A stretch of 11,968 nucleotides of DNA from Gammaproteobacteria bacterium (GCA_009839585.1 VXPI01000024.1:1-11968), one strand, 5' to 3'; shown: positions 1-7,696, numbered from the stretch's first letter. Made by a program: numbers and translations. Notes: generated from the letters alone by a model not told the origin.

Positions 1-154
1 GCGCAACACCGGGGTAGCTGAACGTGACATGGCTGGTTCCCGGCTGACGCCAATCGATGCCCTTTCGGTCCGCAAGCGTCTTGAGATCAGCAATACTCCA
101 GTCGTCATGCGGATTGTTTCGCATGCGGGCGATGAGCCTTTGCGTTTTTCCCAT
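1..154 (-). CDS. hicA: HicA-family toxin, 5' part (gene runs off the left edge)
   Basis: Read on the minus strand from the ATG at 154-152 there is an open frame to the window edge, about 51 residues. It starts MGKTQRLIARMRNNPHDDWS and contains IADLKTLADRKGIDWRQPGTSHVTF. HicA toxins are small mRNA-cleaving RNases with a double-stranded-RNA-binding-like fold. The pattern of a short basic helix, a W-x-I-x-D-L segment and then a G-(S/T)-S-H-x-x-F strand carrying the catalytic histidine is what this subfamily shows; here the histidine is in QPGTSHVTF. The C-terminal VP(A)H...KP.Y part and any hicB antitoxin would lie to the left, outside the window. No clear Shine-Dalgarno precedes the ATG. The start abuts an IS481-like scar (157-287), so its native upstream region may have been replaced. 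Any plus-strand frame through these bases is spurious. The family call is by motif recall; a non-toxic HicA-like protein cannot be excluded. Confidence 0.72.
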   Translation of the reverse strand, partial: MGKTQRLIARMRNNPHDDWSIADLKTLADRKGIDWRQPGTSHVTFSYPGVA

Positions 155-156
155 AA

Positions 157-287
157 CGTGAATGGCACCATATATGAGACCGCACATGCACTTGAACTCA
201 TGACCCCAATGCAGTACTTTCAGCAATGTGCGTAACCGAACCCGAATGTCTCATACTGTAGTGAACCCGCACAGCACATTGAATATC
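157..287 (+). mobile_element. Remnant of the 3' end of an IS481-like element
   Basis: In the plus frame ending at TAA 233-235 the residues YETAHALELMTPMQYFQQCA resemble the C-terminal end of IS481-type transposases (Y-x-x-x-R-P-H-Q-A-L-x-x-L/M-T-P-x-x-x-L/F), with part of the R-P-H-Q motif lost. The non-coding tail (CCGAACCCGAATG..., then GTGAACCCGCACAGCACATTG) matches the tail of the right-hand element at 10029-10113. Both tails share CTTGAACT, AACCGAAC, GTGAACCCGCA and ACATTG in the same order. The probable terminal inverted repeat ends near ACA at 276-278. Similarity to the right copy continues weakly to about 287. No 5' end or DDE core is present, so this is a scar and not an active element. 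The family assignment rests mainly on the right-hand copy. Confidence 0.5.
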
Positions 288-299
288 GACCTCATTTGG

Positions 300-329
300 T
301 TTACATTACAGTGGATGTAATGCTATTAT
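300..329 (+). promoter_or_regulatory. Candidate promoter with operator-like palindrome upstream of the importer operon
   Basis: TTTACA (300-305) and TATTAT (324-329) are separated by 18 bp and resemble sigma70 -35 and -10 boxes. The spacer carries a perfect inverted repeat CATTACA-GTGGA-TGTAATG (304-322), with 7-bp arms centred at 313. A dimeric repressor bound there would cover the polymerase site. The predicted transcript would have a leader of about 170 nt before the ATG at 508. The rest of 330-507 holds no gene that I can see. Function is inferred from position and symmetry only. Confidence 0.4.
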
Positions 330-455
330 CTGTGCATACAGTCAGCAGGATAATCAGGAAACTGCACAATATTGCATATTGATGTCATGTAGGCGAATGG
401 AAATCCGGCCTTTCGGTTTTCAGTCCCGAGTCCTTTCTGACTATCCGGAAACTGG

Positions 456-475
456 CTGTATCGTTACAGTATAAC
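456..475 (+). promoter_or_regulatory. Second small inverted repeat and possible -10 box near the binding-protein gene
   Basis: CTGTA-TCGT-TACAG (456-469) is a perfect 5-bp inverted repeat. TATAAC (470-475) directly after it could serve as a -10 box about 32 nt before the ATG at 508. I see no convincing -35 at the right distance, so this is weaker than the candidate at 300-329. It could be a protein-binding site or a small hairpin in the leader. Confidence 0.2.
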
Positions 476-507
476 AACGAATCAAATTCAACTTCTAAGA
501 GGTAGTA

Positions 508-1602
508 ATGAAAAAAATCAGACAAATATCGCTAGCACTCGGCTCTGCAGCAGTGCTGGGCATTATGGGGGTAGCCAACGCTCAGGACCTGGTTGTAGTC
601 TCCTGGGGAGGCGCTTATACGGCAAGTCAGCAAAAGGCCTACCATGAACCATTCATGGCCAATAATCCGGGCGTGAACATCATCAATGATGACTCGGCTG
701 CGGACGGCATTTCGAAACTCCGAGCCATGAACGAGGCCGGAAATGTTACCTGGGCACTGGTTGACGCAGTCGCTTCAGATGCAATCATTCTCTGTGAAGA
801 AGGATTGGCTGAGCCTATCGATCATGATGCCATGCTGGCTCCGGCACCTGACGGAACGCCTGCATCAGAAGACTTTGGAGACCTCGTCGTTTCCGAGTGT
901 TTCATTCCGCAAATCGTATACTCAACGACCTTTGGTTATCGTACTGACCTGGTGAAGGAACCTCCAACCAGCATTAAGGATGTTTTTGATCTGGGTAAAA
1001 TTCCTGGAAAGCGCGCCCTCGAAAAGCGTCCGATCGGCAATCTTGAATGGGCCCTGATTGCAGATGGAGTGGATCCTGACCAAGTCTATGATGTGCTTGA
1101 CACCGAGGAAGGTGTTGACCGGGCATTCGCAAAACTCGACACAATCCGGGATGAAGTGATCTGGTGGGAGAAAGGCGCACAAACCCCTCAACTGCTAGCC
1201 GATGGTGAAGTGGTAATCGGATCCACCTACAACGGACGGCTGTTTTCAGTCATAGAGGAAGAAAAGCAGCCGATCGCCATGCTGTGGGACTGGCAGGTTT
1301 TCGATCTTGACGGATGGATTATTCCGGTCGGCGGCCCGCACCGTGAGATTGTCGAGGAGTACCTGCGATTCGCAACCGATACGCAACGTCTGGCAGATCA
1401 GGCCAAGTTCATCTCATACGGGCCTGCTCGAAAATCCTCCGCCCCGCTGGTCGGGAAGCATGCGTCACTGGGCATTGACATGTCCCCGCACATGCCCACG
1501 GATCCTGCCAATGCCAAGAACACGCTCCTCTACAACTACGTATGGTGGGCAGATCGCAAAGACGATCTGACAGAGCGTTTCAACGCATGGCTGGCTCAAT
1601 AA
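508..1602 (+). CDS. Periplasmic substrate-binding protein of a polyamine-type ABC importer (PotD/PotF-like)
   Basis: The product is a 364-residue extracellular solute-binding protein of the PotD/SBP_bac type, expected to capture a polyamine, opine or similar cationic solute and deliver it to the permeases encoded next. Residues 1-25 form a classic Sec signal peptide: KK-R at the N-terminus, a hydrophobic stretch, and ANA before Q26. The mature protein opens with the family's VVVSWGGAY strand and Y-x-x-x-F-x-x-x-x-P-G-V pattern. It ends with the W-W-A-D-R-x-D-x-x-x-x-R-F-N-x-W-L pattern common in this group. Two cysteines (in LCEEGL and SECFIP) are spaced so that they could form a disulfide. 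The start is well supported by AAGAGG at 497-502 before the ATG. It is the first gene of the operon and is followed by a terminator. Substrate specificity cannot be read from the sequence. Confidence 0.9.
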   Translation: MKKIRQISLALGSAAVLGIMGVANAQDLVVVSWGGAYTASQQKAYHEPFMANNPGVNIINDDSAADGISKLRAMNEAGNVTWALVDAVASDAIILCEEGLAEPIDHDAMLAPAPDGTPASEDFGDLVVSECFIPQIVYSTTFGYRTDLVKEPPTSIKDVFDLGKIPGKRALEKRPIGNLEWALIADGVDPDQVYDVLDTEEGVDRAFAKLDTIRDEVIWWEKGAQTPQLLADGEVVIGSTYNGRLFSVIEEEKQPIAMLWDWQVFDLDGWIIPVGGPHREIVEEYLRFATDTQRLADQAKFISYGPARKSSAPLVGKHASLGIDMSPHMPTDPANAKNTLLYNYVWWADRKDDLTERFNAWLAQ

Positions 1603-1629
1603 AATCCGAGCGAAGCATTTCGATTGAAC

Positions 1630-1665
1630 AAGGCGGGGAAACTGATCCGGTTTCTCCGCTTTTTT
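1630..1665 (+). terminator. Rho-independent terminator between binding-protein and permease genes
   Basis: GCGGGGAAAC (1633-1642) pairs with GTTTCTCCGC (1650-1659) across a 7-nt loop. The 10-bp stem has one G-T wobble, further weak pairing at its base, and is followed directly by six T (1660-1665). It lies 28 nt after the binding-protein stop and before the permease start at 1696. Partial read-through would give more binding protein than permease, the usual stoichiometry for such importers. Alternatively the permeases have their own weak promoter. Confidence 0.82.
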
Positions 1666-1695
1666 GTCAATGACCTTCATGACAGATAGTTCGGA

Positions 1696-2961
1696 ATGAA
1701 TACCAGTGCTACTTATTCCGAAATTGTAAAGACTGCAGACGGCATTCCGCTCAAGGTCAGTCTTGCAAAAGCCCAGCGCAAAAGCAAGATCAGGGGGATG
1801 CTGCTTGTCTTGCCTCTGTTTGCCTTCATATTATTGACTTTTTTTGTTCCGATTTTCGACATGCTGTTTCGCAGCATAGAGAATCAACTGGTTCCGGAAA
1901 TCATGCAAAACTCGTCAAAATTACTGGTGAACTGGGACGATCAGTCTGGCGAACTGCCTCCTGAAGAAGTATTTGCCGCCGCAAAACTGGATTTTGAAAA
2001 GGGCCATGCTGAACGGACTATCCTGCGTGTTGGGCGGCGTCTGAACTATGAAGTACCCGGATTTGCCAGTCTTTTTCGAAAAACGGCAAGAAGGGCAAAG
2101 GATTTTGAACCACCATTTACGGAAGCTTTCATTGAACGCGACAAAAGGTGGGGGGAGATAGATACCTGGAAACTCATCAAGCGCGAATCGGGAGCCTTCA
2201 CGATTTCCTATTATTTCGCTGCGCTGGATTTGTCGTATGCGCCAGACGGCTCAATTGGCATCAAGGGCGAAACCCAGCGAATCTATCTCAAGCTCTTCTG
2301 GCGAACACTGGCACTCAGTGGGTTGATTACTTTCCTGTGCCTGATTCTGGCCTATCCGATTGCGCATCTTCTGTCAACCTTGCCTCTTCGCATCAGCAAT
2401 CTGCTGATGATCATGGTACTCCTGCCCTTTTGGACCTCGCTTTTGGTCAGAACAACATCGTGGATCGCCTTGTTGCAGCAGGAAGGCGTCATCAACGATC
2501 TGCTGGTGGGGCTGGGATTGATAACTGACGATGGTCGCCTTGCCATGATTCACAATGCAGCAGGCACCATCATCGCAATGACCCACATTTTGCTGCCATT
2601 CATGGTGCTACCGCTTTACAGCATCATGAAGACAATTCCGCCTTCCTACATGCGTGCCGCAAAAAACCTGGGGGCAACACCGATGGTCGCTTTCATTCGC
2701 GTGTACTTTCCCAACACGGTGTCGGGAATTGGAGCAGGGTGCATTCTGGTATTCATTATCTCCATCGGCTACTACATAACCCCCGCTCTTGTCGGCGGTA
2801 CCGATGGCACCTTGATCAGCAACTTCATTGCCTACCACATGTCCGTTTCCCTGAATTGGGGGCTTGCCGCAGCACTGGGGGTTATATTGCTGGTTATCGT
2901 ACTGATGCTCTATTACCTGTACGATCGGGTTGTTGGCATTGACAAGATGAAGTTCGCATAG
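1696..2961 (+). CDS. ABC importer inner-membrane permease, PotB-like, with large periplasmic insertion
   Basis: This 421-residue membrane protein is one half of the importer channel. A first membrane span lies at about residues 36-58. It is followed by a hydrophilic stretch of about 140 residues (about 60-200) that should be periplasmic. The five-helix core then runs from about 205 to the end, including spans starting LALSGLITFLCLILAYPIAH and AALGVILLVIVLMLYYLY. The coupling-helix (EAA) loop is visible as MRAAKNLGATPMVAFIRVYFP, with the conserved G at about residue 326. The first E of the EAA consensus is replaced by R, as is common. PotB of E. coli is about 275 residues and lacks the insertion; longer versions occur in related importers. 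No strong Shine-Dalgarno precedes the ATG. The partner permease begins 4 nt after this stop, suggesting translational coupling. Confidence 0.88.
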   Translation: MNTSATYSEIVKTADGIPLKVSLAKAQRKSKIRGMLLVLPLFAFILLTFFVPIFDMLFRSIENQLVPEIMQNSSKLLVNWDDQSGELPPEEVFAAAKLDFEKGHAERTILRVGRRLNYEVPGFASLFRKTARRAKDFEPPFTEAFIERDKRWGEIDTWKLIKRESGAFTISYYFAALDLSYAPDGSIGIKGETQRIYLKLFWRTLALSGLITFLCLILAYPIAHLLSTLPLRISNLLMIMVLLPFWTSLLVRTTSWIALLQQEGVINDLLVGLGLITDDGRLAMIHNAAGTIIAMTHILLPFMVLPLYSIMKTIPPSYMRAAKNLGATPMVAFIRVYFPNTVSGIGAGCILVFIISIGYYITPALVGGTDGTLISNFIAYHMSVSLNWGLAAALGVILLVIVLMLYYLYDRVVGIDKMKFA

Positions 2962-2965
2962 ACTC

Positions 2966-3817
2966 ATGGCCTTACCTGCATACACTTCGCCGGGGGAGCG
3001 CGTATGGTTCTATACCTACCGGATTTTCTGTGGCTTGGTGTTTTTCTTTCTGATCGCGCCCATCATTGTGATCATACCCCTGTCTTTCAATGCAGTGCCG
3101 TTTTTTTCCTTCACCGAGGAGATGCTGACTTTTGATCCTGCGGGCTATTCCTTGAGGTGGTACAACGATTTTTTTACCAACTCGAACTGGCAGGGCGCTG
3201 TCAGGAACAGTGTAATCATTGCATTCTTTTCCACTATTATTGCAACCTTTCTTGGAACTGTGGCTGCATTGGGACTCAGCCGGTCAGATATGCCATTCAA
3301 GTCAACGATCATGGGACTCTTGATTTCTCCAATGATTGTGCCCTTGATCATTTCTGCCGCTGGCATGTATTTCTTCTACTCCCAGGTTGGACTGCAAGGC
3401 ACCTTTCTCGGGGTCATTCTGGCACACACGGCACTTGGAACACCGTTTGTCGTGATTACGGTCACGGCAACTCTGAGCGGATTTGATCAGGTTCTGGTTC
3501 GGTCTGCGGCAAGTCTGGGTGCCAACCCGACCACCACTTTTTTCAGAATCATCGTACCCCTGATTCTCCCGGGCGTAATTTCAGGGGCATTGTTTGCTTT
3601 TATAACCTCGTTTGACGAAGTAGTCGTTGTGCTTTTCGTAGGCAGTTATGAACAACGCACCATACCGTGGCAGATGTTCTCTGGCATTCGCGAGCAAATC
3701 AGCCCGACAATTCTCGCAGTAGCAACCATGCTGGTATGCGTATCAATCGCACTTCTGACTGTACTCGAGTTGCTCAGGCGAAGATCAGAGAGACTGCGTG
3801 GCATGACCCCTCAATAA
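2966..3817 (+). CDS. ABC importer inner-membrane permease, PotC-like
   Basis: The product is a 283-residue BPD_transp_1 permease, the usual length for PotC. It has six predicted spans: FCGLVFFFLIAPIIVIIPLS near the N-terminus, then about 80-104, 115-135, 145-165, 198-218 and 250-272. The EAA-type cytoplasmic loop is RSAASLGANPTTTFFRIIVP (about residues 179-198), which contacts the ATPase. It begins 4 nt after the PotB-like stop and should be translated from the same mRNA. With the upstream permease it would form the heterodimeric channel. No ATPase gene follows. The next gene is convergent and belongs to another system, so the energising subunit must be encoded elsewhere. Confidence 0.9.
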   Translation: MALPAYTSPGERVWFYTYRIFCGLVFFFLIAPIIVIIPLSFNAVPFFSFTEEMLTFDPAGYSLRWYNDFFTNSNWQGAVRNSVIIAFFSTIIATFLGTVAALGLSRSDMPFKSTIMGLLISPMIVPLIISAAGMYFFYSQVGLQGTFLGVILAHTALGTPFVVITVTATLSGFDQVLVRSAASLGANPTTTFFRIIVPLILPGVISGALFAFITSFDEVVVVLFVGSYEQRTIPWQMFSGIREQISPTILAVATMLVCVSIALLTVLELLRRRSERLRGMTPQ

Positions 3818-3869
3818 GGGCAAGACCCGTTAGACTGCCCGGACATCAATCAGGGAAGGCCCCTCCCTG
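3818..3869. other. Convergent gap with two weak stem-loops
   Basis: The 52 bp between the stop codons of the PotC-like permease and ybbP hold two inverted repeats. One is GGGCA/TGCCC (3818-3822, 3836-3840). The other is CAGGGA/TCCCTG (3851-3856, 3864-3869). Neither is followed by a T-tract on either strand, so they are not standard intrinsic terminators. They may act as transcript 3'-end hairpins or mean nothing. Confidence 0.25.
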
Positions 3870-6377
3870 TCATCCCCGGTTGTTCGCCAGTAATTGAACG
3901 GGCACAACACGCAGTAGCCCCCGGATACTCAGGTATCCTGCGATCGACACCAGCGCAATGCCGGCAACGATGCTGATTGCCATCCATGACCATGAAACCA
4001 CGAGTTCCATTTCAAAAATTTGATCCGCCATCAGCATGCCTGTCAATAACGCCATCGCACTGCCCAGCAAGCCCGAGAAAATACCGAGCAGGGCAAATTC
4101 ACTGATCACGGCCTTGCGGATAAATGAGCGACTTGCACCCATGGATTTCAGGAGTGCAATCTGCAATTGGCGGGTAATTTTCTGGCCCTGGAGGATGCCG
4201 AAAAACACCAGTCCCGCAGCAAGCAGAGTGAACACGAACAATGTACTGATCGCCATACTGCCCTGATTGACAATTTCCTGAAATCTCTGCAACAGGATAC
4301 TGACATTGATCGCAGAGATATTCGGAAATTCACGACTCATCTGATTGATGAACCGGTTGATGTCGCCATCAACATGCACCGCAAGCATGTGGCTTACCGG
4401 CGCACCCTCAAGCAGTCCCGGCGTGGCAATGATGAAAAAGTTGGGTCGCATGTTTTCCCACACGACCTCGCGCAGGTTGAGGACCGGTGCTGTATGTCTG
4501 ACCCCTGCTGTATCAAGAGTGAGTGTGTCGCCGAGTTCCAGTTCCAGTTCACTCGCCGTTTCGTCTTCGACCGACAAGCCACGTTCAGCACCTTGAAACC
4601 ACTGGCCCTCGACCACCTCGTTATCCTGCGGCAAGTCCGCTGTCTCGGTCAGGTTGAAGACATGACCCACGCGATCTTTTGCCTCGCCGGTAAAGTTGTA
4701 CTCAGAGACCGGACGACCATTGATCTCTACGATCCGGGTCCGAATAATCGAATACATGTCCGATCTGCTTATCTTCTGCCCATCAAGAAATTCACCGAGT
4801 GGCGCGATATTGGATTGCTTGATATTGATGGCGAATACATTGGGAGAATCATCCGGCAGGGTCTGTCCCCATGATTCGAAGATGTCATATCGAAACACGG
4901 CCAGGAGTACCAGGGCAAATACAATCGCCCCAAAGGTGCTGGTGATCCATGCACTGCGTGCACCATTGCTACAGACTTCTTTCAAGGCGACATAATAGGG
5001 TGAAGTCCGGGTCCCAACCATTCTTCCGACCACATAGATCAGAAGCCGAGTCACCCCCCAGAATAACAGTGCCGCAAGCAATAAACCGGGCAGGACAGTC
5101 AGCGCCAGCACGATATCTCCAGCCAGAAATATCGTCAGGGCTACAATCAGCAACAACACGCTGAAGGTAGATTTCTGTTGGGTCATCGGTGGACTGCTGG
5201 ATGCACGAAGCAGGATCACCGAAGGGACTTGCTGTACCGCCCTGAGGGTCGGCAAGGTAACCACAAACAGGGCAATCAGGGTAATGAACCCGGCATTGGT
5301 CAAAGACCAGAGCGATGGCTCGGGCAATCTCATGATGACCTGTTCCTGTACAATGCGACCCGCCACATCCTGAATAGCGAAACCGATCAATCCACCCAGT
5401 GCACATACCGGAACTCCTGCCGCAAGGTACCTGAGTCCGAGGCGGAACATGGTTTTCCTGTTCTGCTGGCCGAGACACCTAAGCAAAGCCATCTCCACAA
5501 CCTGCCTGCGCCACAGACCCTGTGCAGCCAGAGCCATGGCAACGACTGAAAGAATCACCGATAACAGAACCGCCAGGCGAATATACGAGATGATCCGGCC
5601 TACGGTTGAGTTCACTTCATCCCTGCGAATATCGGCAACCACCATTTCTTCATACGATTCGAGTCTGGGTCTGACTGCTTCATCAAATGCTTCTATGGCC
5701 TCCCTGTCACCAGCTACCAGCAATCGATAACGCGCCCTGCTTGCCGGGGTCAGCAATCCAGTACTCTCCAGATCGTCCATGTTCATGATCACTCTGGGCG
5801 CGAAGCGGATACGGTCGACCCCGCCTTCCGGATCCAGCAATATCTCTCCGACGAAATCTGTCTGCATGTCGCCGATCTGCAATGTCCCCTGTTCATCCAG
5901 GCCGAGATCGACCACCGCTTGTGTAGCCGCCCAAACGGCGCCCTGATCAGGGGGGTGCCTATACTCGACATATCCCTCCGGGCTAGTATCGCTTTTGATC
6001 AGGATTTCACCACGCAACGGGTAGTTCCCGGAAACCGCCCTGACATTCACCAGACGACTTTCCTGACCGTTGGTCAGCATGCTCATGAAGCTGATCGAAT
6101 CAGCTGTCTCCAATCCCAGTTCTTCGGCCAGACCCCAGTATTCCTGGTTCAACGGGCGAGTAGACGCAAGGATTGCATCGGCACCCAAAATGGCACTGGT
6201 ACGAAACTGCATGGCCTGTTCGATGCGACTTCCGAGAGCCCCAACCACAGACAGGGCAATCGCGACAAACAGGCAGGCCAGCAAAAGCAGCCTGAATTCG
6301 CCGAGGCGCAGACTGCGTGCGAAACCCATACCGGTCTGGCTAAACCAGCTGCCCGGCTTCAATCCGATACTGGACAT
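3870..6377 (-). CDS. ybbP: MacB/FtsX-superfamily ABC permease, YbbP-like
   Basis: The product is a large inner-membrane permease of about 835 residues (E. coli YbbP is about 800). An N-terminal span (about 29-47, after RSLRLGEFRLLL) is followed by a periplasmic domain of roughly 200 residues. Spans then lie at about 262-290, 318-337 and 365-385, with a hydrophobic block at about 402-450 and another span near 480-497. A second periplasmic domain follows, then a C-terminal FtsX-type module with spans at about 707-729, 756-782 and 797-817. This duplicated, roughly ten-span plan is typical of YbbP. These mechanotransmission ABC systems handle hydrophobic molecules or lipoproteins without forming a channel. 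I chose the ATG at 6377 (MSSIGLKPG...), overlapping ybbA by 38 nt. The frame is open to 6440, which would overlap by 101 nt, and an ATG at 6329 just after the ybbA stop is also possible. None has a clear Shine-Dalgarno, so coupling to ybbA is likely. Confidence 0.88.
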   Translation of the reverse strand: MSSIGLKPGSWFSQTGMGFARSLRLGEFRLLLLACLFVAIALSVVGALGSRIEQAMQFRTSAILGADAILASTRPLNQEYWGLAEELGLETADSISFMSMLTNGQESRLVNVRAVSGNYPLRGEILIKSDTSPEGYVEYRHPPDQGAVWAATQAVVDLGLDEQGTLQIGDMQTDFVGEILLDPEGGVDRIRFAPRVIMNMDDLESTGLLTPASRARYRLLVAGDREAIEAFDEAVRPRLESYEEMVVADIRRDEVNSTVGRIISYIRLAVLLSVILSVVAMALAAQGLWRRQVVEMALLRCLGQQNRKTMFRLGLRYLAAGVPVCALGGLIGFAIQDVAGRIVQEQVIMRLPEPSLWSLTNAGFITLIALFVVTLPTLRAVQQVPSVILLRASSSPPMTQQKSTFSVLLLIVALTIFLAGDIVLALTVLPGLLLAALLFWGVTRLLIYVVGRMVGTRTSPYYVALKEVCSNGARSAWITSTFGAIVFALVLLAVFRYDIFESWGQTLPDDSPNVFAINIKQSNIAPLGEFLDGQKISRSDMYSIIRTRIVEINGRPVSEYNFTGEAKDRVGHVFNLTETADLPQDNEVVEGQWFQGAERGLSVEDETASELELELGDTLTLDTAGVRHTAPVLNLREVVWENMRPNFFIIATPGLLEGAPVSHMLAVHVDGDINRFINQMSREFPNISAINVSILLQRFQEIVNQGSMAISTLFVFTLLAAGLVFFGILQGQKITRQLQIALLKSMGASRSFIRKAVISEFALLGIFSGLLGSAMALLTGMLMADQIFEMELVVSWSWMAISIVAGIALVSIAGYLSIRGLLRVVPVQLLANNRG

Positions 6378-7032
6378 CGCAGCGTTCTGCAAGTTGATGG
6401 TCGTGGGTAGCCAGAACCAGCGTCGATCCCCTTTGCTCAACCAGTGAAAACATCAAATCAACAATCTGCATGCTGGTCTGGTGATCAAGATTGCCGGTCG
6501 GCTCATCAGCAAACAGGATCGCCGGATTGACCACCATTGATCGAGCCAGAGCCACGCGCTGCTGTTCTCCACCACTCAGCTGGGAGGGCAAGTGTGAAGC
6601 ACGGTCCGACAGGCCTACCGACTCCAGGGACTGAACAGACTTCTCCTTGATGTCCTGACTGCCGGGTATGACCTCGAGAGCCAGTGAAATATTTTCAAGC
6701 GCCGTCAGGTTGGGCAGCAAGTGAAATGACTGAAACACGAATCCGACCCGCCCATTGCGTAATTTCGCCCGTTCATCCTCGTCCATGGTACTGATGGTCT
6801 GGCCCAAAAGCATGATGGATCCGGAACTGGGAAGATCAAGCCCTGCCAGAATACCAAGCAGGGTAGTCTTGCCCGAACCGGATGGACCGGTCATCGAAAC
6901 CGTGCTACCGGCTGCGATATCCATGGATATATCACGCAAAATATCCAAATCAGATCCCGCATGTTCAATGGACTTGAATACCTGGTTCGCTTGTAGCACA
7001 CTATTTTCCATGGTTTTGTGGTTATCGATCAT
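6340..7032 (-). CDS. ybbA: ABC transporter ATPase, YbbA-like (LolD/MacB group)
   Basis: This 230-residue cytoplasmic ATPase should drive the YbbP permease encoded just downstream, whose start it overlaps. All nucleotide-binding motifs are intact: Walker [10 protein letters not shown] (K55), Q-loop [12 protein letters not shown] (Q101), signature LSGGEQQR (152-159), Walker [13 protein letters not shown] (D176, E177) and the H-switch LATHD (H210). The [11 protein letters not shown] segment and ADEPTGNLD are typical of the LolD/MacB/YbbA group. The start may be ATG 7032 or ATG 7011 (MENSVLQ...). The second aligns better with the start of E. coli YbbA and would free a palindrome at 7026-7037 from the coding region; neither has a clear Shine-Dalgarno. 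It is divergent from tesA with only 34 bp between start codons, matching the E. coli arrangement. Confidence 0.92.
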   Translation of the reverse strand: MIDNHKTMENSVLQANQVFKSIEHAGSDLDILRDISMDIAAGSTVSMTGPSGSGKTTLLGILAGLDLPSSGSIMLLGQTISTMDEDERAKLRNGRVGFVFQSFHLLPNLTALENISLALEVIPGSQDIKEKSVQSLESVGLSDRASHLPSQLSGGEQQRVALARSMVVNPAILFADEPTGNLDHQTSMQIVDLMFSLVEQRGSTLVLATHDHQLAERCDVQYRIEAGQLV

Positions 7033-7037
7033 GATCG
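7026..7037. promoter_or_regulatory. Palindrome at the ybbA/tesA divergent start region
   Basis: CGATCATGATCG is a perfect 12-bp palindrome. With one extra base the symmetry extends to TTATC...GGATAA (7022-7041). It covers the first ybbA start codon and lies 30 nt before the tesA ATG, so it falls where both divergent promoters must be. It could be an operator acting on both genes. A chance palindrome built around a CATG start codon is also possible. Confidence 0.3.
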
Positions 7038-7066
7038 GATAACAGCTTATTCAATATTTGTAATTC

Positions 7067-7696
7067 ATGAAAAGTCTTGTGGCATTCATCATCGGGTTTT
7101 CCCTGATGTCTACTCCAGCATTTTCCGACAATTTTACTGTCCTTATCTGGGGAGACAGTCTAAGTTCGGGATATGGTATACCCAAAGATCAGGCTTGGGC
7201 CAATCTCCTGTCCAGTCGTGTCAAGGACCTGGACATTAAAGTTGTCAATGGCAGTATCCCCGGTGAAATCACGCAAGGCGGAAAAGAGCGCATTCGTGGC
7301 ATGCTGTCCGCACATCAGCCCGATCTGGTGGTTCTCGGTTTAGGATCCAACGACGGCCTGCAGGGACTGGATACCCGTGAAATGTACAACAATCTGGAGT
7401 CAATGATCAATGTCTGTTTTGAGGCGGATGCAGAGGTTCTGTTGCTTGGCATGAAAATCCCGCCCAATTACGGGGCGGTCTATACCCGTTCATTTTACCG
7501 TGTGTTTGAGGCTCTGGCCGAGAAATACCAAGTCGGGTTTGTACCCTTTTTTCTGGAACCGGTGGCACTGGATTTTGACCTGATGCAGGATGATGGGATA
7601 CATCCGACAGCAGAGGCACAAATTCTGCTGCTGGAGCATATATGGCCATCATTAGCCGCGTATTTTCCGGCTGATCCCACCTCCTCCTACAACTAG
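7067..7696 (+). CDS. tesA: Periplasmic acyl-CoA thioesterase I / lysophospholipase / arylesterase (SGNH hydrolase)
   Basis: This 209-residue SGNH/GDSL hydrolase cleaves thioesters and esters of fatty acyl compounds in the periplasm. Residues 1-20 (MKSLVAFIIGFSLMSTPAFS) are a Sec signal peptide. Block I is WGDSLSSGYG with nucleophile S31. The oxyanion residues are G66 (in SIPGEITQGG) and N95 (in GLGSNDGL). Block V is DGIHP with D176 and H179, completing the triad. Length and motif spacing match E. coli TesA closely, including PPNYG, PFFLE and MQDDGIHP. It is divergent from ybbA-ybbP, a conserved association suggesting that TesA acts on molecules handled by that ABC complex. No terminator is visible before the next gene 90 bp downstream, so it may be co-transcribed with the antiporter. 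Confidence 0.95.
   Translation: MKSLVAFIIGFSLMSTPAFSDNFTVLIWGDSLSSGYGIPKDQAWANLLSSRVKDLDIKVVNGSIPGEITQGGKERIRGMLSAHQPDLVVLGLGSNDGLQGLDTREMYNNLESMINVCFEADAEVLLLGMKIPPNYGAVYTRSFYRVFEALAEKYQVGFVPFFLEPVALDFDLMQDDGIHPTAEAQILLLEHIWPSLAAYFPADPTSSYN

Noticed and set aside
29..235. Plus-strand 68-residue ORF at the left edge
   Set aside because: Its first two thirds are antisense to a better HicA frame, and its last residues belong to the IS481-like scar; it is not one gene.
3818..3869. Strong bidirectional terminator between the permease and ybbP
   Set aside because: Stem-loops exist but no T-tract follows on either strand, so only weak stem-loops are reported.
4167..4874. 235-residue plus-strand ORF within ybbP
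   Set aside because: It is fully antisense to the YbbP coding frame, which has clear FtsX-type membrane architecture; composition is that of a shadow.
4969..5478. 169-residue minus-strand ORF within ybbP in another frame
   Set aside because: It overlaps the ybbP frame, is rich in C, R and G, and shows no domain or start signal.
6340..7032. The YbbA ATPase as the missing energiser of the polyamine-type importer
   Set aside because: It is in the LolD/MacB group by motifs, overlaps and co-reads with ybbP, and lies on the opposite strand from the importer; importer ATPases of the PotA type are longer with a C-terminal regulatory domain.
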